From Herbaspirillum sp. LeCh32-8 (GTDB lineage: Bacteria; Pseudomonadota; Gammaproteobacteria; Burkholderiales; Burkholderiaceae_D): a stretch of 64,000 bases of DNA. The stretch covers positions 621,559 through 685,558 of the forward strand of contig NZ_JAGIPZ010000001.1 of assembly GCF_017814915.1 (NCBI RefSeq), read 5' to 3'. Positions 1-8,924 of the stretch are shown here, in pieces. Below the pieces are notes generated by a model. The model worked only from the letters and a program-made list of their open reading frames with translations, was not told where the DNA came from and made no database searches. Both the position numbers and the translations under genes were made by a program. Position 1 is the first letter of the stretch. Each line of letters begins with the position of its first letter.

Positions 1-484
1 CACGGATCGCCTGACCAATGTGCTCAACCGCGATTCGCTGATCGCGCAGATCGACTTCCGCCGCCGCAATTCGTCCGAGGCCAACCCTTTGCACTTCGCC
101 ATGCTGTTCATCGACCTGGATCGCTTCAAGGCGGTCAACGACGAACATGGTCACGATGAAGGCGACAAGGTGCTGATCGCCATCGCCGAGCGCCTGCAGC
201 ACACGCTGCGCCACGACGACTCGGTGGCGCGCTTCGGCGGCGACGAGTTCGTGGTCTACCTGCATGGCGTGTCCGACATGGAGATCGCGCGCACCATCGC
301 CGACAAGATCCGTCACTCGGTCAACAAGCCCATCGACGGACGCAACGGCAACAGCTACACGGTCGACGCCTCGGTCGGGGTGTCGCTCTATCCGGCCGAC
401 GGCCTGGATGTGGAAACCCTGCTGCGCGTGGCCGACTCGCGCATGTTTGACCAGAAGCGCCTGCATCGCATGCTGTCGGTGTGA
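1..484 (+). CDS. GGDEF domain protein (diguanylate cyclase), C-terminal part only
   Basis: The frame is open from base 2 and the gene begins left of the window, so only about the last 160 residues are visible. They form one GGDEF domain: the entry motif DRLTNVLNR, the metal-binding FIDLDRFK, and an intact GGDEF signature at bases 236-250. Five residues before the signature is RHDD, which fits the RxxD inhibitory site that binds product cyclic di-GMP. The family condenses two GTP into cyclic di-GMP. With both active site and I-site intact I infer an active, feedback-inhibited cyclase. The input domain lies outside the window. The next gene, rraA, starts 33 bases after the stop with its own Shine-Dalgarno. 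Confidence 0.9.
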   Translation, partial: TDRLTNVLNRDSLIAQIDFRRRNSSEANPLHFAMLFIDLDRFKAVNDEHGHDEGDKVLIAIAERLQHTLRHDDSVARFGGDEFVVYLHGVSDMEIARTIADKIRHSVNKPIDGRNGNSYTVDASVGVSLYPADGLDVETLLRVADSRMFDQKRLHRMLSV

Positions 485-517
485 GGCCGCCGCAATGACC
501 TGCTAAAGGAGAATGTC

Positions 518-1009
518 ATGAACTTTGCCACCTGCGACCTGTGCGATGCCAATGAGGACAAGCTGGCCGCGGGGACGCTGCATGTGCTGCCGCCGATCTT
601 CGCTTCCTTCGGACGCAAGCCGGCCTTCGCCGGTCCGGCCAGAACGCTCAAGGTGTTCGAGGACAACGTGCTGGTGCGCGCCGCGCTGGAGACCCCGGGC
701 GACGGTCATGTGCTGGTGGTGGACGGCGGCGGCAGCCTGCGCTGCGCGCTGGTGGGCGGCAACCTCGGCCAGCTGGCCGAGAAGAACGGCTGGGCCGGCA
801 TCCTGGTCAACGGCTGCGTGCGCGACGCGCTCGAGCTCAACGCCTGCGAAGTGGGGATCCGTGCGCTGGCCACGCATCCGCAGCGCAGCTTCCGCAAGGG
901 CGCCGGTGACCGCGACCTTCGCGTCACCATCGCCGGCGTGGCGGTGCATCCGGGCGACTGGATTTATGCGGATGTGGACGGCGTGCTGGTGTCGCGCGCT
1001 GCGCTCTGA
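518..1009 (+). CDS. rraA: RraA family protein (RNase E activity regulator / HMG aldolase fold)
   Basis: This 163-residue protein fits the RraA family, whose members are about 160 residues. The family includes E. coli RraA, which binds RNase E and inhibits mRNA decay, and class II 4-hydroxy-4-methyl-2-oxoglutarate/oxaloacetate aldolases on the same fold. Visible family motifs are the N-terminal [11 protein letters not shown], the glycine-rich [15 protein letters not shown], and [13 protein letters not shown], where the NGCVRD stretch carries the Arg-Asp pair used by the aldolases. The start is supported by AAAGGAG about 7 bases upstream. Whether it acts on RNase E or as an aldolase cannot be told from the sequence. 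It is followed at once by a strong intrinsic terminator. Confidence 0.88.
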   Translation: MNFATCDLCDANEDKLAAGTLHVLPPIFASFGRKPAFAGPARTLKVFEDNVLVRAALETPGDGHVLVVDGGGSLRCALVGGNLGQLAEKNGWAGILVNGCVRDALELNACEVGIRALATHPQRSFRKGAGDRDLRVTIAGVAVHPGDWIYADVDGVLVSRAAL

Positions 1010-1030
1010 GCGAAAGCATCCTCAATAAAG

Positions 1031-1060
1031 AACGGCTTCCCGCGGGAAGCCGTTTTTGTT
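1031..1060 (+). terminator. Intrinsic terminator after rraA
   Basis: An 11-base perfect stem with a two-base loop (arms 1031-1041 and 1044-1054) is followed by a T-rich tail. It closes the rraA unit. The opposing FUSC gene ends 34 bases further on, so it may also help terminate that transcript. Confidence 0.85.
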
Positions 1061-1093
1061 TGCGCCTGTGTGCGCGTCTTGGGGAGGAACGGC

Positions 1094-3319
1094 TCAGTTC
1101 TTGCGCAGAATATTGTCGATCGCTGCCGTCTGCGTCACGATTTCCTGCAGGTCCTGGTTCAGCAGGCTGGCGCGCCGCTGCAACGTGGCCCAGCCCGACC
1201 AGGCGCTGGCTTCGGCGGCCAGCGGCTCGGGCGTGACCGGGCCGACCAGTTCGATCCTGCCCGACAACGCCTTCTGTTCCGGCGCCTCCGGCGACACCAC
1301 CACGGCGCCTTTGCGCTTCCTGGGTTGGGGCGCGAGGATGCGCTGGGCTTCGGCCAGGTGCTGGCTGGCTTCCAGGTAAGTGTCTTCGATCAGCTTGTTG
1401 ACCGGGCCTTCGGGGACGTTATCCTGATGGCGCCGCAGCATCAGGCGCAGCGCGGCGATGTGCGCGGCCACCAGATAGTTCTGCACGATGAAGCGGTTCA
1501 GCTCCTTGACTGCGCGGTGCTTGGTCACCGGCTCGTCCATCATGCGCACCAGCGCCGAGATCAGCGCCGCCAGGCTGTCCATGAAGCCCTTGCGGCAAAC
1601 GCGGTAGAAGAAGTCGTCCTTGACCTTGCCCTCCAGCATGTCGCGGCTGGCGGTGAGGTAGCGCTGGCTGGCCTTGAGCACGTTGCGCAGCAGCTTGGGC
1701 AGGTCGCGGTATTCCCAGGCCGGCAGCACGTAGCTGAACAGGGTGGCGATGACCACGCCGATGATGGTGTCGATCAGGCGCTCGCCGATCACGCCCTGAT
1801 GGCCGGCCGGCACCAGCAGGTTCAGCAGCATCAGGATCTGCACCGAGGCGGCGATGGCGGTGTAGCGGTACTTCACGTAGGTGAAGGCCGGCGCGGCCAC
1901 GCTGGCGGCGAACAGCACTGCCATCTGGCCCATCGGGTTGTGCACGAAGCGCAGGATCAGCATGGTGATCAGGCAGCCGATGATGGTGCCGATCAGGCGA
2001 TCGGCCATGCGTTGCTTGGTGGCGCTGAAATTGGGTTTGAGGATGATGACGATGGTCAGCACGATCCAGTAGCCGTGCGCCATGTAGGGCAGGTGGTTGG
2101 AGATCCACAGCCCGGTGGTCACCGCCAGCGCCACGCGGATGGCGAAGCGGAAGATCGGCGACTGCCAGCGCATGTTCACCAGCAGCATGTTGAACTTGAA
2201 CTTTTGCTGGGTCAGGAAGGGCGTCATGTCCGATCCCGGCAGGATCGGGATGGGGTCGACCGGGTTCTGCGTGGCCTGGTGCAGCTGGCCGATCAGCTCG
2301 ATGATGTCGCGGATCTTGTTGTAGGTGACGCGCAGGATGGTCAGCGCTTCCTCGGAGGCCTGGTTCGGCCCCGGTTGCGCCATCTGCTGCATCTCGAACT
2401 GCAGCGCGCGCAGCTCCGCCTTGTAGCTCACCAGCGGCGCCGAGGCGCGCTTGCGGGTGATGGCGTAGGCGATCGATTCAATGTCCTCGCCGGCCTTGTT
2501 GGCAAGGTCGCGCAAGAAGATCATCACATCGGCATCGCCGAAGTGGTTGCGCAGGAAGGCATAGTCGGCATGGGTGGACAGGACCTGCTCGTAGAGCTCC
2601 AGCATCGACAGGTGCACCTGCACCAGCAGGCCGTCCTGCTTGGTGTACAGGTCGCGCAGGATCAGGTCGCGCGAGGCCTGCTGCTTGTCGGCCACCACGA
2701 TTTGCTGGCGCACCAGCTGGTTGAACTGGTTGGCGAGGTCGTGCCGTACGTCATAGAAGTCGGCCTTGATGCGCAGGTAGCGCGCCAGCTCGAACAGCGC
2801 CTCGGCCAGCACCTGCTGCTTGATGCGGCGGCGCAGGAACCACGACACCGCCATCGAGTAGGCCAGGTAACCCAGGCCGCCGGCCAGGAAGAACAAGGCG
2901 TGCAGCAGGGCGTCGGCGATCGGCACCTGGTTTTCCATCGACAGCGTCATCACCATCAGCGCGGCGAACTGCAGCGGCATGGTCTTCTTGCCGTACACCA
3001 CCATCATGCTGGCGAAGAAGCTGACCACCACCATCATGGCGCTGACCAGCCAGGGAATCGGCGCGGCCAGGCTGATCACCAACATCACCACGGTACACAG
3101 CAACACGCCGGCCAGCATTTCATTGAATTTGTGACGCAGCGGGCTGGGCAGATCCATCAGGCTTGTGCACAGCGCGCCCAGAAACACCGTCATGGTGGTT
3201 TGCATGTCGGCCACGTTGTAGACCAGCATCGTGAAGCCGACCACTCCGATCGCGATCCGCACCCCAGTATAGAAATAATGACTGAATAGAAACGTGCGGA
3301 TGTCCAGGGCGTAATGCAT
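1094..3319 (-). CDS. FUSC family inner-membrane protein (YccS/YhfK-like)
   Basis: This is a 741-residue membrane protein with two hydrophobic blocks: several segments within about residues 15-165 and a second set within about 385-525. A soluble, charged region lies between them and another follows them. This duplicated plan is that of the fusaric-acid-resistance (FUSC)/YccS/YhfK group, putative aromatic-acid or toxic-compound efflux pumps of the inner membrane. The second membrane block has the family-like LKPNFSATKQRMADRLIGT, which fits the FUSC_2 domain. No membrane-fusion partner (AaeA-like) is adjacent, so a YccS-like stand-alone protein is more likely than an AaeAB pump. Substrate unknown. 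Confidence 0.8.
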   Translation of the reverse strand: MHYALDIRTFLFSHYFYTGVRIAIGVVGFTMLVYNVADMQTTMTVFLGALCTSLMDLPSPLRHKFNEMLAGVLLCTVVMLVISLAAPIPWLVSAMMVVVSFFASMMVVYGKKTMPLQFAALMVMTLSMENQVPIADALLHALFFLAGGLGYLAYSMAVSWFLRRRIKQQVLAEALFELARYLRIKADFYDVRHDLANQFNQLVRQQIVVADKQQASRDLILRDLYTKQDGLLVQVHLSMLELYEQVLSTHADYAFLRNHFGDADVMIFLRDLANKAGEDIESIAYAITRKRASAPLVSYKAELRALQFEMQQMAQPGPNQASEEALTILRVTYNKIRDIIELIGQLHQATQNPVDPIPILPGSDMTPFLTQQKFKFNMLLVNMRWQSPIFRFAIRVALAVTTGLWISNHLPYMAHGYWIVLTIVIILKPNFSATKQRMADRLIGTIIGCLITMLILRFVHNPMGQMAVLFAASVAAPAFTYVKYRYTAIAASVQILMLLNLLVPAGHQGVIGERLIDTIIGVVIATLFSYVLPAWEYRDLPKLLRNVLKASQRYLTASRDMLEGKVKDDFFYRVCRKGFMDSLAALISALVRMMDEPVTKHRAVKELNRFIVQNYLVAAHIAALRLMLRRHQDNVPEGPVNKLIEDTYLEASQHLAEAQRILAPQPRKRKGAVVVSPEAPEQKALSGRIELVGPVTPEPLAAEASAWSGWATLQRRASLLNQDLQEIVTQTAAIDNILRKN

Positions 3320-3569
3320 GAAGACGTATCGACGTTGAATCGCCGTTCAATTTTAGTAGGTGCTTATTCTGTGCCTTCTCGGACGATTAAACAACAGAGG
3401 GACGGCCCCGGTGTTCAAAACAAATACCTTGAACAAAACGGAGCGAGGAAGGTCGGGCGCATGCAGCGGCGTCGGCAAGCGGCTGTGCGCGGGCACAGCA
3501 CGAACGAAGTGAAGTTTTTTCACCGCCGCCGGCCATGCAGGCGAGGGCGGCGGTGGATAGATCACGCAA

Positions 3570-4100
3570 TCAGGGCAGCGGGAACACGAGGCAGGTGGTG
3601 GTGGCGTGGGCGTACAGCTTGCCCTCGGCATCGATGATGCGGCCTTCGGCGATGCCGACTTGCTTGCCCACCTGGATGACTTTGCCTTCGGCACGCACCG
3701 GGCCGACCTTGTCGGTGAGCGCGCGCACCAGGTTGACCTTCAGCTCCAGCGTCGTGTAGCCCATGCCTTGCGGCAGCATCGAATGCACGGCGCAGGCCAC
3801 GGCCGAATCCAGCAGCGTGCAGAAGTAGCCGCCATGCACGCTGCCCAGCGGATTGTAGTGGCGCTTGCTGGGCGTGCCCTGGAACACGATGCGCCCGGGT
3901 TCGCCCTCGACCGGGATGAAGTCCAGCGTCTCGGCGATGGGCACCGAGGGGAGCAGGCCGTCCCAGATCTTCTGCAGGAATTCCATGCCGCTGCCGGCCT
4001 TCAGGTCTTCCAGGCTGGATACGCCCGGCGGCGCCAGCTTGGCGCGGACTTCTTCTTCCTGCTTGCGCCACAGCGCGAGTGTCTCTTCTCTGGTGGTCAT
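3570..4100 (-). CDS. PaaI family thioesterase (hotdog fold)
   Basis: The 176-residue protein has a PaaI-type hotdog domain over about residues 55-170. The stretch NPLGSVHGGYFCTLLDSA carries the HGG and downstream Asp arrangement typical of these acyl-CoA thioesterases. The YTTLELKVNLVR strand matches the second half of the fold. Such enzymes hydrolyse aromatic or medium-chain acyl-CoA in the cytoplasm. About 50 residues precede the hotdog domain, somewhat longer than the minimal 140-residue members. It stands alone between convergent FUSC and divergent aceA; substrate unknown. Confidence 0.82.
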   Translation of the reverse strand: MTTREETLALWRKQEEEVRAKLAPPGVSSLEDLKAGSGMEFLQKIWDGLLPSVPIAETLDFIPVEGEPGRIVFQGTPSKRHYNPLGSVHGGYFCTLLDSAVACAVHSMLPQGMGYTTLELKVNLVRALTDKVGPVRAEGKVIQVGKQVGIAEGRIIDAEGKLYAHATTTCLVFPLP

Positions 4101-4309
4101 TGTGCTTCCTCTGGACGCGCGGCGTCCTGCGTCTCTCTTATAGGTGGTGGATCGGGAGGCCTTGCCTGCGGCAAGTGACTTTTATTATGCAAGACGATAG
4201 TGCGGTCGTCAAAAATTTCTCGAACGTTCGTTTTAAAGCGTCAGTTTGATGGTCTGCAGGTTCTTGCCGAGCTTGCCGGCAGTGAAAGAAGAGCTCGGGC
4301 AAGGCCCCT

Positions 4310-4347
4310 TTTTCACGATGAGAATTTTTCATTTCGCATCGTGAAAA
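4310..4347. promoter_or_regulatory. Inverted repeat, candidate operator upstream of aceA
   Basis: Arms TTTTCACGATG (4310-4320) and CATCGTGAAAA (4337-4347) are perfect 11-base reverse complements separated by 16 bases. It lies about 220 bases before the aceA start. The length and symmetry fit a dimeric regulator. No T-run follows, so it does not look like a terminator. Confidence 0.5.
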
Positions 4348-4453
4348 CTGCAGGTGCACAGCATCAAAAACATTTTTCATTTTCCGAATTTTCTTTCCGT
4401 ATCGCGAAAATGTGTAATTAAGTGTTTGATTTTATTGGTATAAATAATTTAAT

Positions 4454-4473
4454 AATGTCTTATATAAGACATT
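4454..4473. promoter_or_regulatory. Perfect 20-bp palindrome, candidate operator at the aceA promoter
   Basis: AATGTCTTATATAAGACATT is a perfect palindrome about 97 bases upstream of the aceA ATG. Its core, CTTATATAAG, has the look of operators used by GntR-type (FadR subfamily) regulators, and the central TATA could overlap a -10 element. Binding of a GntR regulator is inference. No matching regulator gene lies in the window. Confidence 0.6.
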
Positions 4474-4569
4474 GTTGCTCTGCACATGGCGGGACTACTA
4501 TGAAGTCATGGAATTCGCGATTTCATCCAGTTTTTAAACACCTCAACATTGATGGAAAAGGAGAACACC

Positions 4570-5877
<1,308 letters not shown>

Positions 5878-5964
5878 TGACGCAGCCGTAACGATGGTCT
5901 TGAGTGTGGTGTGACGCCGGCCTGTTTCGTGTGCAGGCCGGCAGGGGTGATCCCCCAACCTGGA

Positions 5965-5993
5965 ACCGCAGCCCAAAAGGCTGCGGTTTTTTT
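5965..5993 (+). terminator. Intrinsic terminator after aceA
   Basis: A ten-base stem (AACCGCAGCC at 5965-5974 with its complement at 5979-5988) and four-base loop run into a T tract. It closes aceA about 90 bases after the stop. Confidence 0.85.
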
Positions 5994-6010
5994 ATGGGTG
6001 GTGTGGCATG

Positions 6011-6130
6011 ACGAACGTCACTGGATCCCGGCCTGCGCCGGGACGATCGGTAGTAGAGGGATTCGCTCGACCGAGCGTTCAGGAAACCTTCCCATGGTCG
6101 TCCCGGCGCAGGCCGGGACCCAGCGTCGTT
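6011..6130. repeat. Pair of inverted REP-like palindromic units
   Basis: Two copies of the same GC-rich hairpin unit face each other at about 6011-6046 and 6098-6130. The shared core is TCCCGGCCTGCGCCGGGACG, itself a hairpin, preceded by a CTGG-type head. Over 28 bases the copies differ at about two positions. The same unit recurs at 52251-52277. This fits REP/BIME-type extragenic elements scattered in bacterial chromosomes. Here it lies between aceA and modC. Confidence 0.75.
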
Positions 6131-6155
6131 GAGTTGACGGCGCTGTAGGGAGAAA

Positions 6156-6833
6156 CTACAACGTACGCTGCCCGCTGATGCGCCCGTCGCGCACTTCGAA
6201 GACTTCATCGCCCAGCGCCTCGACGTCGGCCGGGTCATGGGTGATCAGTAGCATGTGCACGTCCAGCCGTTGTTGTAGCTCGGCCAATTCGCGCCGCATG
6301 CGTTCGCGCAGGGAGGGGTCGAGCGCGGAAAAGGGCTCGTCCAGCAGCAGGATGTCGGGTTCCGAGACCAGCGCCCGCGCCAGCGCCACGCGTTGCCGCT
6401 GGCCGCCGGAGATCTGGCTGGGGTGGCTGCCCGCCACCGCTTGCAGCTCGAAGGCCGCCAGCCATTTCTGCACGGCCGGGTGCGAGGCCGGGCGACGCAG
6501 GTTGAAGCAGCCGCGCGCAAGGCCGAAGGCGATGTTCTGCGCCACGGTCAGGTGCGGGAAGAGGGCGTAGTCCTGGAACAGATAGGCGACGTTGCGCTCC
6601 TGCACCGGGACGTTGATTTGTTGCTGCGCGTCGAACAAGGTGCGGCCGTCCAGTCGGATGTGGCCGGCGTCGGGCGTCATCAAACCGGCCATGGCCTTGA
6701 GCGTGAGGCTCTTGCCGGAACCGGAGGGGCCGTACAGCACGATACGGTCGCTGTCGGAGGCGAAGGCGATGTCGAGGTCGAACACGCGGTCGCCCGCGCG
6801 CAGTTTTTTCTGGATCTGGAGTTCGACGCTCAC
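6156..6833 (-). CDS. modC: Molybdate ABC transporter ATP-binding protein, short form without TOBE domain
   Basis: ATPase of the molybdate importer. All ABC motifs are visible: Walker A GPSGSGKS at residues 35-42, signature SGGQRQ near 140, Walker B ILLLDEPFSALD near 163, and the switch His in LITHDP. The start is GTG. At 225 residues it is over 100 residues shorter than E. coli ModC and ends where the C-terminal TOBE/Mop regulatory domain would begin, so trans-inhibition by bound molybdate is not expected. The last gene of modA-modB-modC; the modB-modC gap is 44 bases. Identity rests on ModA and ModB next door. Confidence 0.92.
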   Translation of the reverse strand: MSVELQIQKKLRAGDRVFDLDIAFASDSDRIVLYGPSGSGKSLTLKAMAGLMTPDAGHIRLDGRTLFDAQQQINVPVQERNVAYLFQDYALFPHLTVAQNIAFGLARGCFNLRRPASHPAVQKWLAAFELQAVAGSHPSQISGGQRQRVALARALVSEPDILLLDEPFSALDPSLRERMRRELAELQQRLDVHMLLITHDPADVEALGDEVFEVRDGRISGQRTL

Positions 6834-6877
6834 GGCGGGTGCGAAGGGAGAAAAGAGAAGAGGGAAGCTTAGCGCAA

Positions 6878-7552
6878 TCAGCGCAGCTGCAGCTGGTTGC
6901 GGTCCGGCACCAGGCGTCCGGCCAGCATCAGCACAGCCACGCAGGTGATGGAGGTGATCACTACCAGCATGGTGGCGGCGCCGTCGTCACCGGCTTGCAC
7001 CGCCTCATAGATGGCCACCGACAAGGTCTGGGTGCGCCCCGGCAGGTTGCCGGCCACCATCAGGGTGGCGCCGAATTCACCCAGCGCGCGGGCGAACGCC
7101 AGCAGCACGCCGGCGGCGATGCCCTTGGTCGCCAGCGGCAGGCTGACGCGGAAGAACACGCCGGCTTCCGTCACGCCCAGCACGCGGGCGGCGTTTTCCA
7201 GCTGGTGGTCGACGTTCTCGAAGGCGGCGCGCGCAGCCTTCAGCACCAGCGGGAAGGCGACGATGGTGGACGCTACTACTGCGCCTTGCCAGGTGAACAC
7301 CAGCTGGATGCCCATGCTATCCAGCCAGGCGCCGAAGGTGCCGCGGCGACCGAACAGCACCAGCAGGTAATAGCCCAGCACCGTTGGCGGCAGCACCAGC
7401 GGCAGCGTCAGCACCGAGTCGATGAAGTCACGCAGCGGCGAGCGCCAGCGCGACAGCCCGTAGGCGGCCGCCACGCCTAGCACCATATTGGCCAGGGTGG
7501 CCAGGCCGGCGACCTTCAGCGAGAGCAGCAGTGGTGTCCAGACCGGGTGCAT
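6878..7552 (-). CDS. modB: Molybdate ABC transporter permease
   Basis: Inner-membrane channel subunit of the molybdate importer. The 224-residue length matches ModB. Hydrophobic segments run from residue 5 onward, and the cytoplasmic EAA-type loop LENAARVLGVTEAGVFFRV, which contacts the ATPase, is clear, as is LARALGEFGATLMVAG, characteristic of ModB/CysT-type permeases. It lies 24 bases after modA on the same strand and is probably cotranscribed with it. Confidence 0.95.
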   Translation of the reverse strand: MHPVWTPLLLSLKVAGLATLANMVLGVAAAYGLSRWRSPLRDFIDSVLTLPLVLPPTVLGYYLLVLFGRRGTFGAWLDSMGIQLVFTWQGAVVASTIVAFPLVLKAARAAFENVDHQLENAARVLGVTEAGVFFRVSLPLATKGIAAGVLLAFARALGEFGATLMVAGNLPGRTQTLSVAIYEAVQAGDDGAATMLVVITSITCVAVLMLAGRLVPDRNQLQLR

Positions 7553-7576
7553 GGCGTGCGCGTCCTTGTGCAGCTA

Positions 7577-8347
7577 TTACGGTTTCAGGAAGCCGTAGCG
7601 CGCCAGCACGGTCTGGCCGGTCGGCGACAGGATGTAGCTGACGAACTTGTCGGCCAGTTCCTTTTGCTGGGTGCCGGCGGTCACGGCGATCGGGTAGGTG
7701 GCCGGGGTGTCGGACGGGATGCGCACGGCGACCTTGACCTTGTCCGGCATCACGGCGGCATCGGTGGCGAACACGAAGCCGGCGTCGACCTCGCCGCGGG
7801 CGACGTAGTCGAGGCTGGTGCGCACGTTCTCGGCCATCACGCCCTTGGCTTGCACTTGCGACCACAGGCCGGCTTGCTCCAGCGCGGTCTTGGTGTAGCG
7901 GCCGAACGGCACCGAGGCCGGGTTGCCCAGCGCGATGCGCTTGTATTCAGGCTTGGTCAGGTCGTTCAGGGCGGCAGGCACCAGCTTGGCGTCATGCGGG
8001 ATGATCAGCACGATGCCGTTGGCGGCGAAGTTCTTGCGGGTGGCCTGGTTGACGGCCTTTTCGGCGACCGCCTTGTCCATCGCGGTCTGGTCGGCCGAGG
8101 CGAACACGTCGGCCGGCGCGCCGCGCACGATCTGCTGCATCAGGATGTCGGAGGCGCCGAAGTTGGTGACCACTTTCACGCCCGGATTCTGCTGTTCGAA
8201 AGACTGGGCCAGCTCCTTGAAGGCATTGGTCAGGCTGGCGGCGGCCGAGACCACCAGGTCGGTGGCGTGCGCGGCGCTCGCGGAAAACATCAGGGTGGCG
8301 GCGAATGCCGCGCCGAGGGCAGCTTTCAGGCGTGTTTTCTTCAGCAT
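7577..8347 (-). CDS. modA: Molybdate ABC transporter substrate-binding protein
   Basis: Periplasmic binding protein that captures molybdate or tungstate. From the chosen ATG (MLKKTRLK) the product is 256 residues, the usual ModA size, with a signal peptide of about 28 residues ending ASAAHA. Family motifs include VSAAASLTNAF at the mature N terminus, NFGASDILMQQI, GAPADVFASAD, and the later tyrosine/aspartate region RTSLDYVARGEVDAGFVFATD that closes on the oxyanion. Longer in-frame starts run into the divergent promoter and were rejected. First gene of the mod operon, downstream of the ModE box. Confidence 0.96.
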   Translation of the reverse strand: MLKKTRLKAALGAAFAATLMFSASAAHATDLVVSAAASLTNAFKELAQSFEQQNPGVKVVTNFGASDILMQQIVRGAPADVFASADQTAMDKAVAEKAVNQATRKNFAANGIVLIIPHDAKLVPAALNDLTKPEYKRIALGNPASVPFGRYTKTALEQAGLWSQVQAKGVMAENVRTSLDYVARGEVDAGFVFATDAAVMPDKVKVAVRIPSDTPATYPIAVTAGTQQKELADKFVSYILSPTGQTVLARYGFLKP

Positions 8348-8447
8348 CTGTGGTCCTCTGGTTTGGTGTGGAAATCGGCGCCAGGCACATGGGGTGTGCA
8401 GACAAGCAAAAGCGCGCGGCCCCCGGGCGACGCGCGCTTGAATTCGT

Positions 8448-8471
8448 CGAAATATACGCAAGGATATAGCG
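8448..8471. promoter_or_regulatory. ModE box between modA and modE
   Basis: CGAAATATA (8448-8456), a six-base spacer, then GATATAGCG (8463-8471) form an imperfect palindrome matching the known ModE operator plan, CGnTATATA and its inverted partner separated by 6-7 bases. It sits about 100 bases before modA and 85 bases before modE, between the divergent starts. I infer that the modE product represses modABC from here. Confidence 0.75.
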
Positions 8472-8555
8472 GCAGTCAACCGGATGCCTAACTGTGCTCG
8501 ATTCCACGCCGCTTGTGTGTACCCACCGCTGCGACGCCCTTGTACAATCACGCGC

Positions 8556-8912
8556 ATGAATGATTCCAAGACCATCCGATTGCGCGTGATGCAGGGCGAC
8601 GCCATCGCCTTCGGCCCGGGGAAGGCCGAGCTTTTGCTGGCCATCGAGCACGCCGGGTCGATCTCCGGCGCCGCGCGCGAGATGGAGATGTCCTATCGCC
8701 GCGCCTGGCTGTTGGTGGAGGAAATGAATCGCTGCTTCGCCAGTCCGCTGGTGACTACCGCCACCGGCGGCGCGCGCGGCGGCGGCGCTGTGGTCACCGA
8801 CGTCGGGCGCGATGTGCTGGCGCGCTACCAACGCATGCAGAAGAAGGCCAACGCCAGTATTGCCGCCGATCTTGCCTACTTGCGTTCGTTGATGGGCGAC
8901 GAGGCACCATGA
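8556..8912 (+). CDS. modE: ModE-type winged-helix regulator, DNA-binding domain only
   Basis: The 118-residue protein is the LysR-like winged helix of ModE: GPGKAELLLAIEHAGSISGA, then AAREMEMSYRRAWLLVEEMN, the ModE recognition helix, and the wing with GARGGGAVVTD. E. coli ModE is about 260 residues and has two C-terminal TOBE domains that bind molybdate; none is present. The ATG has no clear Shine-Dalgarno, and a TACAAT -10-like hexamer ends eight bases before it, so the message could be nearly leaderless (inference). A ModE box lies upstream, and the ClC channel gene follows after 12 bases. Confidence 0.88.
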   Translation: MNDSKTIRLRVMQGDAIAFGPGKAELLLAIEHAGSISGAAREMEMSYRRAWLLVEEMNRCFASPLVTTATGGARGGGAVVTDVGRDVLARYQRMQKKANASIAADLAYLRSLMGDEAP

Positions 8913-8924
8913 GGGGCGCCGCCG

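Larger units (their letters stand above)
4101..4569 (+). promoter_or_regulatory. aceA upstream regulatory region
   Basis: This 470-base gap holds no supported gene and is markedly AT-rich compared with the rest of the window, above all at 4370-4480. It carries two palindromic signals listed separately (4310-4347 and 4454-4473). A third half-site-like sequence, ATCGCGAAAA, lies at 4401-4410 and resembles the right arm of the first repeat. I read it as a multi-site control region for isocitrate lyase, possibly shared with the divergent thioesterase gene. The regulator is not identifiable here. Confidence 0.55.

Noticed and set aside
1070-3289. A long open frame (739 codons) on the plus strand opposite the FUSC gene
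   Set aside because: Composition is dominated by His, Gln, Val, Ala and Gly with no recognisable motif; it is an antisense shadow.
4549-4569. Earlier in-frame start codons for aceA (TTG 4549, ATG 4552)
   Set aside because: They overlap the AAAAGGAG site that is correctly spaced for ATG 4570.
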